DNA of 64,000 nt from Saccharibacillus sp. O23 (GTDB taxonomy: Bacteria; Bacillota; Bacilli; Paenibacillales; Paenibacillaceae), in assembly GCF_002205895.1 (NCBI RefSeq), contig NZ_NJDE01000002.1, positions 372,001 through 436,000 on the forward strand. Reading direction: 5' to 3'. Numbering within the stretch: position 1 is the stretch's first letter; the number at the start of each line of letters is the position of its first letter. The notes beneath the pieces are model-generated. The model was not told where the DNA came from. It made no database searches and worked only from the letters and a program-made list of their open reading frames with translations. Of the stretch, positions 16,944 to 25,061 are shown in pieces. The translations under genes were made by a program, and so were the position numbers.

Positions 16944-17938
16944 TGAAACCGACAATCGGAATCACGATGGGAGATGCCGCAGGCATCGGTCCCGAAATCA
17001 TCGCCAAAGCGCTGCGGGAGGAGGAAATCTACCGGACCTGCCGACCGATCGTGATCGGGGACGCCAAGATGATGCGCCGAGCGATGGCGATCACCGGCGC
17101 CGGACTTGAAGTGAACGCCGTCGGTTCGGTATCCGACGCTAAGTTCGAGCACGGAACGGTCGACGTATTCGACCTCGACCTGCTGCCGGAAGATCTGCCG
17201 TTCGGCGAAGTGTCCGCCGCGGCGGGCGACGCCGCTTATCAATTTCTGGCCAAAGCGATCGAACTGGCCAAAAGCGGCGAGATCCAATCGATCTGCACCG
17301 CTCCGCTGAACAAAGAAGCGCTGCATCTCGGCGGCCATCTGTATCCGGGACATACCGAAATTCTGGCCGCGCTGACGGATACCGAAGACTTCTCCATGAT
17401 GCTGACCACGCCGAACCTGCGCGTCATTCACCTGACGACCCATATGGGCCTGATCGCGGCGATCGAAAGCATCACGCCCGAAAGAACCTATACCGTGGTC
17501 AAGCTGGCTCACGACACGCTAAGCAAAGCCGGTTTCGACAAACCTCGCATCGCCGTCTGCGGCATCAACCCGCATGCCGGGGAGAACGGCTTGTTCGGCA
17601 ACGGCGAAGAAGAAGAAAAACTCGCGCCCGGCATCGCGCGGGCAGCGGCGGAAGGCATCGACGTAACCGGCCCGTATCCGGCCGATACCCTCTTCTTCCG
17701 CGCCGGACGCGGCGATTTCGATATCGTGGTCGCCTGCTACCACGATCAGGGCCACGCCCCGATCAAGGTCATGGGCATCGAAGACGGCGTCAATATCACC
17801 GTCGGCCTCAAAGGCGGCGTGATCCGGACCTCCGTCGACCACGGCACCGCGTTCGATATCGCCGGCAAAAACATCGCCGGCGAAGCGAGCATGCTGGCCG
17901 CGATCCGCTCCGCGATCGAACTGGCTCCGAAACGCTGA
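16943..17938 (+). CDS. pdxA2: PdxA2-type 4-phospho-tetronate dehydrogenase
   Basis: I chose ATG 16943 (MKPTIGITMGDAAGIGPEI, 331 residues). It overlaps the kinase stop (TAATG) and has GAGAGGAG upstream. PdxA-family features in order: GDAAGIGPEI nucleotide loop, TAPLNKEALHLGG, metal ligands in THMGL, the GINPHAGENGLFG block and CYHDQGHAPIKV. Besides 4-hydroxythreonine-4-phosphate dehydrogenases of vitamin B6 synthesis, this family includes enzymes oxidising D-threonate 4-phosphate, which then decarboxylates to dihydroxyacetone phosphate. Pairing with a DUF1537 kinase and a transporter argues for the catabolic role. A strong terminator follows. Confidence 0.92.
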   Translation: MKPTIGITMGDAAGIGPEIIAKALREEEIYRTCRPIVIGDAKMMRRAMAITGAGLEVNAVGSVSDAKFEHGTVDVFDLDLLPEDLPFGEVSAAAGDAAYQFLAKAIELAKSGEIQSICTAPLNKEALHLGGHLYPGHTEILAALTDTEDFSMMLTTPNLRVIHLTTHMGLIAAIESITPERTYTVVKLAHDTLSKAGFDKPRIAVCGINPHAGENGLFGNGEEEEKLAPGIARAAAEGIDVTGPYPADTLFFRAGRGDFDIVVACYHDQGHAPIKVMGIEDGVNITVGLKGGVIRTSVDHGTAFDIAGKNIAGEASMLAAIRSAIELAPKR

Positions 17939-18011
17939 TCTTCCGAGCCCGCCTGCTCATTCGTTGATTCGGCAATATAAACTGTCGAATCAATCTTTAT
18001 ATATCCTCGCT

Positions 18012-18044
18012 AAAAAGCCTCGAACATTTCTGTTCGAGGCTTTT
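18012..18044. terminator. Bidirectional terminator between the two sugar operons
   Basis: AAAAGCCTCGAAC paired with GTTCGAGGCTTTT around a 6-base loop. T-runs flank both sides, so it serves both the pdxA2 operon and the convergent SIS-gene operon. Confidence 0.88.
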
Positions 18045-18049
18045 CCTTT

Positions 18050-18784
18050 TCACCGCAGCAAAGGAATCCGCTCCCGATACCGCTCCACCAGTTCCAGATT
18101 CCGCCGGTCCGCCCCGTCGATATTGCCGCTCAGAAACACCGGCGGTTCGAATCCGCGCTCGGCCATGATCACGGCCGAGCGGGCGAAGATCGCGTTCAGC
18201 ATCGCGGCGCCGATTACCGTGGACGTCGGCGTGAACGGCACCGGAATCTCCGGATGGCGCAGCACGGCATCGCCGACGGCCGAATAATTGTCGAGCACCA
18301 GATCCACGGCGTCGAACAGATGGCTCCCGCTCGAGTGGCGCGACGGTTGGCTGTTCGAATACTCCAGCGACGTGATGCCGATCGCGAACGCGCCTTTTTC
18401 CCGGGCGATCCGCGCCGCGTCTACCGGAACGGGATTGCGTCCCGACGTCGACAAGACGAACGCCACTTCTCCGGGCCGGATATCCTGATCTCGCATGAAC
18501 GTCTCCGCCAGCCCGTTCTCGCGTTCGAGCTCGGACGAGCGCAGCGCGCCTTCGTGCAGCATCAGCGGCTCGTAGAAAATCGGCCGGATCGGAACGAGAC
18601 CGCCCGCGCGGTAGAATACTTCTTCGGTCAGGATATGCGAGTGCCCGCAGCCGAACAGGTGAACGATGCCGCCCGCGATCAGACTTTCCGCCGTATGCGC
18701 CGCGGCCAGCTCCAGACCGGCGGCTTGTCTCGCTTCGATCCGATCGAGCCGCTTTCGGATCTGGTCGAAATACGCTCCGATCAT
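18050..18784 (-). CDS. SIS-domain protein, UPF0309 type
   Basis: Start ATG at 18784 (MIGAYFDQIRKRLDRIEARQ, 244 residues), overlapping the creatininase stop by four bases. A SIS (sugar isomerase) fold is indicated by LIAGGIVHLFGCGHSHILTEE, RAGGLVPIRPI, and FVLSTSGRNPVPVDAARIAREKG. The LMLHEGALRSSELER segment is typical of UPF0309 proteins, whose activity is unknown. SIS domains bind phosphosugars and can catalyse isomerisation, etherase or deaminase reactions. As the last gene of a PTS operon it likely acts on a phosphorylated intermediate (inference). Confidence 0.88.
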   Translation of the reverse strand: MIGAYFDQIRKRLDRIEARQAAGLELAAAHTAESLIAGGIVHLFGCGHSHILTEEVFYRAGGLVPIRPIFYEPLMLHEGALRSSELERENGLAETFMRDQDIRPGEVAFVLSTSGRNPVPVDAARIAREKGAFAIGITSLEYSNSQPSRHSSGSHLFDAVDLVLDNYSAVGDAVLRHPEIPVPFTPTSTVIGAAMLNAIFARSAVIMAERGFEPPVFLSGNIDGADRRNLELVERYRERIPLLR

Positions 18785-19536
18785 GACGCGCCTCCTTCTT
18801 TCGCTAGACCTGCGCGGCTTTTGGCGGCCAGCACCATCTCCGTCATCGCGCGCAGCGCGGTTTCGATAACCTTCTCCCCTTTTTCGCGGGTCGCCAGCGT
18901 CGCGTCGCCGAGCACCGCCGTTTCGGTGAACGTCTCCCAAGGCGTCGGCGTGCAGTCCGCTTCGATCCCGATGGTCGGAACGTCGCTTACGGCCCTGTTC
19001 ATGTCGACGTGCTCTTCGGCCAGATAGAGCATGTAAGACGTCTCCAGCTCGCAGGCGTGGAAATAGGACGAATGCGCCGAAGGCGTCTCCCGCACTTCCG
19101 CCGCCGCGCCCGAAGTGCCGGGATAGAAAAAGTAATAGACTTTCAACTCCGGATACCGCTCGTACAGCTCGCGGGCCGCTTCCTTCAGCGCGACGGCGTT
19201 GCCCAGATGGCCGTTCAGCATGACATAGATCCGGAAGCCCTGCCGATACAGACTTTCGCCGATATCGGTCAGCATGCGGATCAGCGCCGCGTTCGAAACG
19301 CCGATGCTGCCGGGAAAGTTCTGAAGGCTCCATACCTGTCCATAAGGCAGCGTCGGCAGCACGAAGCTGTCGGTCCGCTCCGCCAGACGCGCGGCCAGCC
19401 GTTCGGCCAACAGATTGTCGGTCCCGAGCGGCAGATGCGCGCCGTGCGCTTCGACCGCGCCGATCGGCAGGATCGCGCAGCGCGTCCGTTCGATCTTCGC
19501 CGAGACGTCGGCGGCATTTTCGTTCTGGAAAATCAT
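18781..19536 (-). CDS. Creatininase-family amidohydrolase
   Basis: I chose ATG 19536 (MIFQNENAADVSAKIE, 251 residues), six bases after AAGGAGG; a GTG six bases upstream is possible. The family signature is clear: PIGAVEAHGAHLPLGTDN with the metal-binding His and Asp, a GH loop that reads NGHLGN instead of the common NGHGGN, and HACELETSYML where HAGExETS is usual. Creatininase-family enzymes open cyclic amides or hydrolyse related C-N bonds with two metals. No creatine genes are nearby. The operon context suggests a lactam- or lactone-like sugar derivative (inference). Confidence 0.88.
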   Translation of the reverse strand: MIFQNENAADVSAKIERTRCAILPIGAVEAHGAHLPLGTDNLLAERLAARLAERTDSFVLPTLPYGQVWSLQNFPGSIGVSNAALIRMLTDIGESLYRQGFRIYVMLNGHLGNAVALKEAARELYERYPELKVYYFFYPGTSGAAAEVRETPSAHSSYFHACELETSYMLYLAEEHVDMNRAVSDVPTIGIEADCTPTPWETFTETAVLGDATLATREKGEKVIETALRAMTEMVLAAKSRAGLAKEGGAS

Positions 19537-19551
19537 GCGCACCCTCCTTCC

Positions 19552-20544
19552 TTACCGCTTGAAAGCGAAGCATCTGGCCGGATTGTCGACGAAAAATTTG
19601 CGGATCAGCGCTTCGCCGTCCAGACCGGCTCGCCCGGCTTCGTCGATGAAGCGCGGTACCCATTTGCCGACGATATGCTCGAGTCCCGGGCCGTAATCGT
19701 AATGTTTGTAATACGTTTTGCGCGCCGTATCGCCGCTGACCAAGATCTGATCGGCATAGCCTTTGCGCACCAGATCCAAGATCAGCGCGATCCGCGTGCT
19801 TTCCGGCGCGTATTTGATCTTGGCGATTCCGTCGAACGACAGGAAAGCTCCGGTCGAAGCGATCTGCTCGTAATAGTACGGATCGGGATTGCGGTCCATA
19901 TGGCCGAGACTCAGAAATTCCAGATCGACCTTTTCGCTGCGCAGCAGCTCGATTTGTTCCAGCGCCATCGTGCCGACTTCCGTATGCGAATGGACCGGCG
20001 CTTTCGTTTCGTGATGGGCACGCGCCACGGCGCGCAGCGTTTTTTCTTCGAGCGGCGTGATCCGGTTGTAGCCGGTGCCGAATTTGACCTGTCCGGCGCG
20101 GAACGGCGTGCCTTCCAGCCCTTCTTCCACTTCGCGGATCACGAAATCGGCGAGTTCGTTAATGCTCGAAGCGTCGATCCATTCGGCGTAAGTCCGATAA
20201 TCGCCGATCAGGGGACGCAGTTCTTCCTTGATCGAAGCGTCCCAGAGAAAGCTTTTGTTAAAACCGGCCGTGCCGACGATCTTGACGCCGCTGCGCTGCA
20301 TGATTCCGTAGACGGCAGGCACGTCGCGTCCGTAATCGACCGCCGTCGCGTCGACGATGGTCTGTCCGCCGAGGTTTTTGAAATCCATGACGTCCAGCAG
20401 CGATTTCTCCGGATCGTCCAGCAGCAGATCGTCTTCTCCGCGTTCCGACCAGTAGGCCGGACGACAAACGATATGTTCGTGCGAATAAGTAAATCCCAAT
20501 TCTTGAGGCGAAATGTCGGCATCCAGCGTACGGATAAAGCTCAT
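19552..20544 (-). CDS. Phosphotriesterase-family hydrolase, probable phospho-aldonolactonase
   Basis: I chose ATG 20544 (MSFIRTLDADISPQELG, 330 residues); a TTG two codons upstream is too close to the AAAGGAG site. Binuclear metal-site features are present: HEH at about 22-24, the VKFGTGYNRITPLEEK segment holding the bridging Lys, HSHTEVG, LGHMDRNPDP and VSGDTARKTY. Members of COG1735 encoded beside ascorbate-type PTS genes have been shown to hydrolyse phosphorylated sugar lactones, such as xylono- or arabinono-1,4-lactone 5-phosphate. That activity is the best guess here, because the gene follows the PTS IIC gene by 36 bases. Confidence 0.85.
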   Translation of the reverse strand: MSFIRTLDADISPQELGFTYSHEHIVCRPAYWSERGEDDLLLDDPEKSLLDVMDFKNLGGQTIVDATAVDYGRDVPAVYGIMQRSGVKIVGTAGFNKSFLWDASIKEELRPLIGDYRTYAEWIDASSINELADFVIREVEEGLEGTPFRAGQVKFGTGYNRITPLEEKTLRAVARAHHETKAPVHSHTEVGTMALEQIELLRSEKVDLEFLSLGHMDRNPDPYYYEQIASTGAFLSFDGIAKIKYAPESTRIALILDLVRKGYADQILVSGDTARKTYYKHYDYGPGLEHIVGKWVPRFIDEAGRAGLDGEALIRKFFVDNPARCFAFKR

Positions 20545-20580
20545 ATGCAATCGCTCCTTTCGAAAAAACGGATCAGAGAC

Positions 20581-21876
20581 TCAGAACAGCAGCTGCGCCA
20601 GCAGGCGAATGATCGGACCCAAGATGAACATGTCGGAATCGGCGGCCCACATGGCGGTATCCGGAATCGTCGAGGACAACAAGAACCGCACCATCACGAA
20701 CTGACCCCAAGCGACGACCGTCGCGGTGACGAAACCGCCGATCAGCGCGCCCCGCACGCCGCCCGTCGAATTGCCGAATACGCCTGCCGTGGCTCCGTGG
20801 AAGAAGAGCACGATCATGGTCGGCACGAAAATGTAGGAAACGGTATTGCCGAGCACCACGAGCCAGATCAGCGCTCCGGCGAAAGCGCCCACGAAACCCA
20901 GAATGACCGCGTTCGGCGCGTACGTGTAGACGACGGGGGAATCCAGCGCCGGGCGCGCGCCCGGAACCAACTTGGTCGCGATGCCGTTAAAGGCCGGAAC
21001 CAATTCCCCGATGAACATGCGCACGCCGAGCAGCACGATCGCGATGCCTCCGGCAAAGGTGAAGGATTGGATGATCGAATAGATGATGAAGTTCTGCTCG
21101 CCGGACAGCGCGATCAGTTCCTGCGCCGAAGGCGTGTTCTTGAGCGACAGCACGATCGCGCCGATCAGGAACAGCACGCCCATGCAGAGCGCCGTAATAA
21201 CGTTGGAATCGCGCAGAAATTCCAGCCCTTTCGGCACTTTGATCTTCTCCGAGTCGTTCTCTTTATTGCCCAGCCACCTGCCGAGCAATGCCGACAGCAG
21301 GGCGACGGACGCCGAGGTGTGCCCGAGCGCGATATTGTCGTTTCCCGTCACCTTGCGCATGAACGGCTGCACGAGCGCCGGCTGGAACGTCCAGTAGATC
21401 CCGAGAATGACGGAGAGGAACAGCGTCAATTTCCAGATCGGAACGTCTCCCGCGGTATGGACGACGATGCCGGCGAACACCGTCGCCGTCCAGAACATCA
21501 TATGTCCCGTCAGATAGATGTACTTGAACGGCGTGAAGCGGGCCAGCAGCATATTGATCAGAAATCCGACCAGCATCGCCAGCGTCACCGCGCTGCCGAA
21601 CCGTCCGTTGAAAGCGTCCTGCCCTATGTACTGCCCCAGCGTTTCGCTTTGAAGGCCGAACACTTCTTTCCACATCGGTTCGAACACGCCCAGCGCGCCG
21701 GTGATGACCGAAGCGCCCGCGCCGATGATCAGGAAGCCGATAATGGCTTTGAACGTTCCGCTGACGATCTGGCTGAGCGATTTTTTCTGGAGCAGCAGCC
21801 CCAGCAGCACGATAAAGCCGAGCAGAATGGCAGGCGTGCCGAATACGTTGTTCGCGATCCACGACAGTGCGTTCAT
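20581..21876 (-). CDS. PTS IIC membrane transporter, ascorbate (UlaA) class
   Basis: 431 residues with about ten to eleven hydrophobic segments. The start MNALSWIANNVFGTPAILLG, then IIGAGASVITGALGVFEPMW, IYLTGHMMFWTATVFAG and FFHGATAGVFGNSTGG are typical of SgaT/UlaA transporters. These differ from other PTS IIC families and carry ascorbate or related sugar acids and lactones, phosphorylating them during import. It works with the IIB and IIA proteins encoded 29 and 331 bases upstream. The operon lacks UlaD, UlaE, UlaF and UlaG, the enzymes of the known ascorbate route, so ascorbate itself is unlikely. Confidence 0.93.
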   Translation of the reverse strand: MNALSWIANNVFGTPAILLGFIVLLGLLLQKKSLSQIVSGTFKAIIGFLIIGAGASVITGALGVFEPMWKEVFGLQSETLGQYIGQDAFNGRFGSAVTLAMLVGFLINMLLARFTPFKYIYLTGHMMFWTATVFAGIVVHTAGDVPIWKLTLFLSVILGIYWTFQPALVQPFMRKVTGNDNIALGHTSASVALLSALLGRWLGNKENDSEKIKVPKGLEFLRDSNVITALCMGVLFLIGAIVLSLKNTPSAQELIALSGEQNFIIYSIIQSFTFAGGIAIVLLGVRMFIGELVPAFNGIATKLVPGARPALDSPVVYTYAPNAVILGFVGAFAGALIWLVVLGNTVSYIFVPTMIVLFFHGATAGVFGNSTGGVRGALIGGFVTATVVAWGQFVMVRFLLSSTIPDTAMWAADSDMFILGPIIRLLAQLLF

Positions 21877-21905
21877 CCGCGTCCCCCCTTATGTTTGTCC
21901 GTCCC

Positions 21906-22178
21906 TTAAGACGGAAGAGCGCCCTGCAGGCTGCTTTTGATCTCGTCCAGATCGAAATAATTGTTGACCACGACGATCTTCGCCGCATGTCCCGGCAGGC
22001 TCTGCGCCAGCTCGTTGCTGGTCACGATAAAGTCCGCCGCCGTTCCCGATGCCGTCGAAACGTCCGTATGCTCGACATCCGCCTGCACGTTCAGATCCTT
22101 CAGCACGCTTTCCACGTTCATGCGCAAAATCAAGCTCGTTCCTTGTCCCAATCCGCATACGCATAACACTTTCAACAT
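21906..22178 (-). CDS. PTS IIB phosphocarrier, ascorbate (UlaB) class
   Basis: A 90-residue cytoplasmic protein with the phosphorylated cysteine in VCGLGQGTSLI (C8; C6 also present), followed by a Rossmann-like small domain ending NNYFDLDEIKSSL. It takes phosphate from the IIA protein and passes it to the sugar during IIC transport. The ATG has AGGAGGAA upstream. Order IIA-IIB-IIC with gaps of 29 bases. Confidence 0.93.
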   Translation of the reverse strand: MLKVLCVCGLGQGTSLILRMNVESVLKDLNVQADVEHTDVSTASGTAADFIVTSNELAQSLPGHAAKIVVVNNYFDLDEIKSSLQGALPS

Positions 22179-22207
22179 GTCCGTTCCTCCTATCGTGTTT
22201 TAAAAGT

Positions 22208-22651
22208 TCAAATCGAAGCTTGGCGCGCCAGTTTTTCTACGTCTTCCGCCGTTTTCGCCGTCCGGAGCGCTTCGGCGCTTCCGGGATCGTTCAGCAGCAT
22301 CGTCAGTCTTTTGAGCAGCGCGATATGCTCCGATCCGGACGAAGAAGCGAGCGCGAACACCAGATCGACGGGATCGTTATCGGCATGCCCGAATACGATC
22401 GGCCGCTTCAATCTCGCGAACGATACCGCCGCTTTCGTCTCCTCGCTTTCCGCTTTGGCATGGGGAAGCGCGATACCGGGCGCGATCACGATATAAGGCC
22501 CTTTTTCCCGGTAAGCCGCCACCATCGCCTCGACGTATTCGCCGCCGGCCGCCTGTCGGCCGACCAGCAGTTTTCCGGCCGCCCGGATCGCGTCTTCCGC
22601 GGAATCCGGTTCGATATCGAGCGCGACCAGACCTTTCTCCAAAAACAGCAT
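22208..22651 (-). CDS. PTS IIA phosphocarrier, mannitol/fructose-type fold (UlaC-like)
   Basis: 147 residues with the active-site histidine in IAPGIALPHAKAE (H64), and a C-terminal helix after LLKRLTMLLNDPG. It receives phosphate from HPr and passes it to IIB. The same IIA module is repeated at the C-terminus of the upstream regulator, which suggests the regulator senses transport through competition for phosphate. A GAGGAGG site precedes the ATG. Confidence 0.92.
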   Translation of the reverse strand: MLFLEKGLVALDIEPDSAEDAIRAAGKLLVGRQAAGGEYVEAMVAAYREKGPYIVIAPGIALPHAKAESEETKAAVSFARLKRPIVFGHADNDPVDLVFALASSSGSEHIALLKRLTMLLNDPGSAEALRTAKTAEDVEKLARQASI

Positions 22652-22711
22652 CTTTTTTTCCTCCTCGGATCTTGTTGTCGCGTTACGGGGGTCCGGTCCG
22701 ATCTCTTCGGC

Positions 22712-24823
22712 CTAATCGGCCGAGTACCGGCGGACCAGCCGCAGGATGTCGGACAATCCCCCTTCTCCGCCCATCAGGCGCCGGTTTTCTTTGTCCGACA
22801 GCAGGCGGGACAATTGCGTCAGCGCCTTCAAATGCGAAGCGCCGTCGGAGCTGACCATCACGAACAGCGTGTGCACCAGATGTCTCGCTTCGCTGCCGAA
22901 AGGCGTCCCGCGCCGCAGGCAGAGCAGCGATACGGCGTCGCGAAGCGCTCCGTCTTCGGGTTTGGCGTGCGCGATCGCGATGCCGGGCGCAGTCACGATA
23001 TAGGGGCCGTACGCCTCCACGCTCGCGATCATGGCCTGAACGTAAGACGGTTCGATGCAGCCTTCCTCCAGCAGAGGAGACGCGGCGAGCCGGATCGCGC
23101 TTCTCCAATCCTCCGCTTCGCCGAACGCGATGCGCGATTCCCGCAGCAGTTCGTCGAGTCCCGGCTTGTATTCGCGCGGAGGTTTTGTTTTTACCGCGTT
23201 CAGATACCGCTGGATTTCTTCGGTCAACCGCGCTTTGTCGGAAATATCGGCATGCCGGCCGACCAGTTCGACGATCGCCTGCGCGGAAGGGCCGGAGGCC
23301 GGCTCGGTCTGTCCGTCCAGATGCGGCAGCACCCGGTTGAGCAGATGGACTTTGTCGCTTTCGCCCAGAATGGCCGGCACGACGAACACCGGAACCGAGC
23401 TTTCGGGCAGCGGAATCGTGGAGAAGATGAAGTCGGCCGCCGCTCCGAACTTTTCGTATTCCCGCAGCGACAGGATGCCGAGCACGTCGATATCCGGAAC
23501 GAGCTGCGCTAGCTGCGCTTTGAGCAGCCGCGACGACGAGACGCCGTTGACGCATACGATCGCCGCGGTTCGCCTCGGCGCGCGGATCGCCGAGGCGTCG
23601 CTTATCTGACCGCCGAAATGGGCGGCCAGATAAGCCGTCTCGTGATCGTCCGGTTCCCGGCCCAACAATCTGCGAAGCGGAAGCGCGGACCGGCGCGTCA
23701 GTTCGAAGATTTCTCCATAATCCTTCATCACGGTGTCCGTCAGCGGATTTTTGGAGAACACGCCGTATTTATTGCGGTAGAACAGAGCTTTGATATGAAA
23801 AAACAACTGCCGTTCCAGTTCTTCCCGGCTGCGGAAACGCACGCATCCGATCCGTTCGAAATCGTCGATCATTTTCAGCGCCGCATCGCGGACCTGCCGA
23901 TCCGCCGAACCGTTCGATTCCGCTTCGAACTTGTTGACTTTGCCGGTGAGCAGAAGAATGGTCAAATAAGCGATTTCGTCTTCGGAAAAAGGGATTTTCC
24001 ATTCGGCTTCCAGCTTGCTCGCGATCTCGGCGGCCGCCCGATACTGCGGCGCCGCTTTGAGCGCTTGTTTCTCCTGTTTGTCGACCTTCACGGCGCATCC
24101 GCGTCCGATCCGGCCCATCTGCAGGATCAGGAGCGCCGACAATTGGCCGATCGTCTCGTCCGTCAGCTCCATGCCGATTTTTCGTTCGCCCGATCCGATA
24201 ATCTCGGATACTTCCAGCAGACGTTCTTTGTTCAGTCCGGGAAGCAGCGTGCGCCGCCACTCCTTTTTCATCCGGTCTTCGAACCGGGACATGAATCCGC
24301 CGCGTCCCGCCGAAGGGAACACTTCCGTCAGGAACCGGAAAAGCGCGCCGCGCAGGTCCTGCTCTTCGCCGACCGCGCGATAGCCTTCTTTTCGATCGAA
24401 AGCGATCTCCGAACGATGCGCGGACAGCCGCATTCCCAGACGTCCGAGTTCGGCATGCGCCGTTCCCCGGCTGATCTTCATCGCGGCTTCCATATGATGC
24501 AGGTATACGGGATGTCTGCGTTCGAGCAGGTACAACCCGAGCCATGCGGTCCGTTCGTGCCTCGAAGGATAATAATGCACCGGTTCTCTGCCCGTCACGT
24601 TGGCCGGAAGCGCGCAGCGCGATTCTTCCGGCAGCAGATAACCCGTTTCCCGCACGTATTCGATCGACGGAAGCCTGCGCAGATTGAGCCAGCCGTTTAT
24701 TTTTTGCATGTCGTAATGAACGGTCCGCTTGGAGATGCCGAACGTCTCCATCAATTCGCCGACGGGCACGTAATCGTTCGTCCGTTGAAGAAGAGCCAGA
24801 ATCGAAGCGCTGCGTTCGTCCAA
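22712..24823 (-). CDS. BglG/MtlR-type transcriptional regulator with PRD, IIB and IIA domains
   Basis: I chose a TTG start at 24823 (703 residues), because AAAGGAGGG lies eight bases before it and the protein then begins with DERSASILALLQRT, the standard start of this family; an ATG at 24865 has no ribosome site. Domains in order: N-terminal winged HTH (VGELMETFGISKRTVHYDM), a second HTH region, PRD modules in the middle, a IIB-like domain (CVNGVSSSRLL), and a IIA-like domain with GIAIAHAKPED. By family it is an activator whose activity is set by phosphorylation from HPr and the PTS. It is the first gene of its own operon, 60 bases upstream of the IIA gene. Confidence 0.9.
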   Translation of the reverse strand: MDERSASILALLQRTNDYVPVGELMETFGISKRTVHYDMQKINGWLNLRRLPSIEYVRETGYLLPEESRCALPANVTGREPVHYYPSRHERTAWLGLYLLERRHPVYLHHMEAAMKISRGTAHAELGRLGMRLSAHRSEIAFDRKEGYRAVGEEQDLRGALFRFLTEVFPSAGRGGFMSRFEDRMKKEWRRTLLPGLNKERLLEVSEIIGSGERKIGMELTDETIGQLSALLILQMGRIGRGCAVKVDKQEKQALKAAPQYRAAAEIASKLEAEWKIPFSEDEIAYLTILLLTGKVNKFEAESNGSADRQVRDAALKMIDDFERIGCVRFRSREELERQLFFHIKALFYRNKYGVFSKNPLTDTVMKDYGEIFELTRRSALPLRRLLGREPDDHETAYLAAHFGGQISDASAIRAPRRTAAIVCVNGVSSSRLLKAQLAQLVPDIDVLGILSLREYEKFGAAADFIFSTIPLPESSVPVFVVPAILGESDKVHLLNRVLPHLDGQTEPASGPSAQAIVELVGRHADISDKARLTEEIQRYLNAVKTKPPREYKPGLDELLRESRIAFGEAEDWRSAIRLAASPLLEEGCIEPSYVQAMIASVEAYGPYIVTAPGIAIAHAKPEDGALRDAVSLLCLRRGTPFGSEARHLVHTLFVMVSSDGASHLKALTQLSRLLSDKENRRLMGGEGGLSDILRLVRRYSAD

Positions 24824-24867
24824 CGCCTTCTCCCTCCTTTCGTGAATGGATACCGGGCTTGCCAACG

Positions 24868-24880
24868 ATTATAAGCAACA
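24868..24880 (-). promoter_or_regulatory. -10 element and TGTTGC half-site of the PTS operon promoter
   Basis: On the minus strand TATAAT (24873-24868) lies 45 bases upstream of the regulator start, with no good -35. TGTTGC (24880-24875) sits directly before it, the same hexamer as in the kdgT operator. The hexamer is short, so this may be chance. Confidence 0.4.
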
Positions 24881-24969
24881 ACCCGCGGGGAAAACAGCAC
24901 AAAGCTCGTCGGGCTTTTTTTGCAAAATTGTACGGTAACGCTTTTTTCGGAGTCTCCGAAATCAAGTGA

Positions 24970-24999
24970 TTGTCTTTTCAGGCTTGTTGCTGTTATACT
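24970..24999 (+). promoter_or_regulatory. Promoter of the ferredoxin-NADP reductase gene
   Basis: TTGTCT (24970-24975), 18-base spacer, TATACT (24994-24999). A Fur box follows immediately. Confidence 0.6.
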
Positions 25000-25006
25000 T
25001 ATTACT

Positions 25007-25025
25007 GATATTGAGAATCATTATC
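25007..25025. promoter_or_regulatory. Fur box
   Basis: GATATTGAGAATCATTATC matches the 19-base Fur consensus GATAATGATAATCATTATC at 17 positions. It covers the predicted transcription start, so iron-loaded Fur would repress. Confidence 0.85.
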
Positions 25026-25061
25026 TATTGAAGTTCGTATCGATAAGGGAGGCCACGAAGG

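Noticed and set aside
19009-21909. A 966-codon plus-strand frame
   Set aside because: Antisense shadow over creatininase, phosphotriesterase and PTS IIC genes, whose families are clear on the minus strand.
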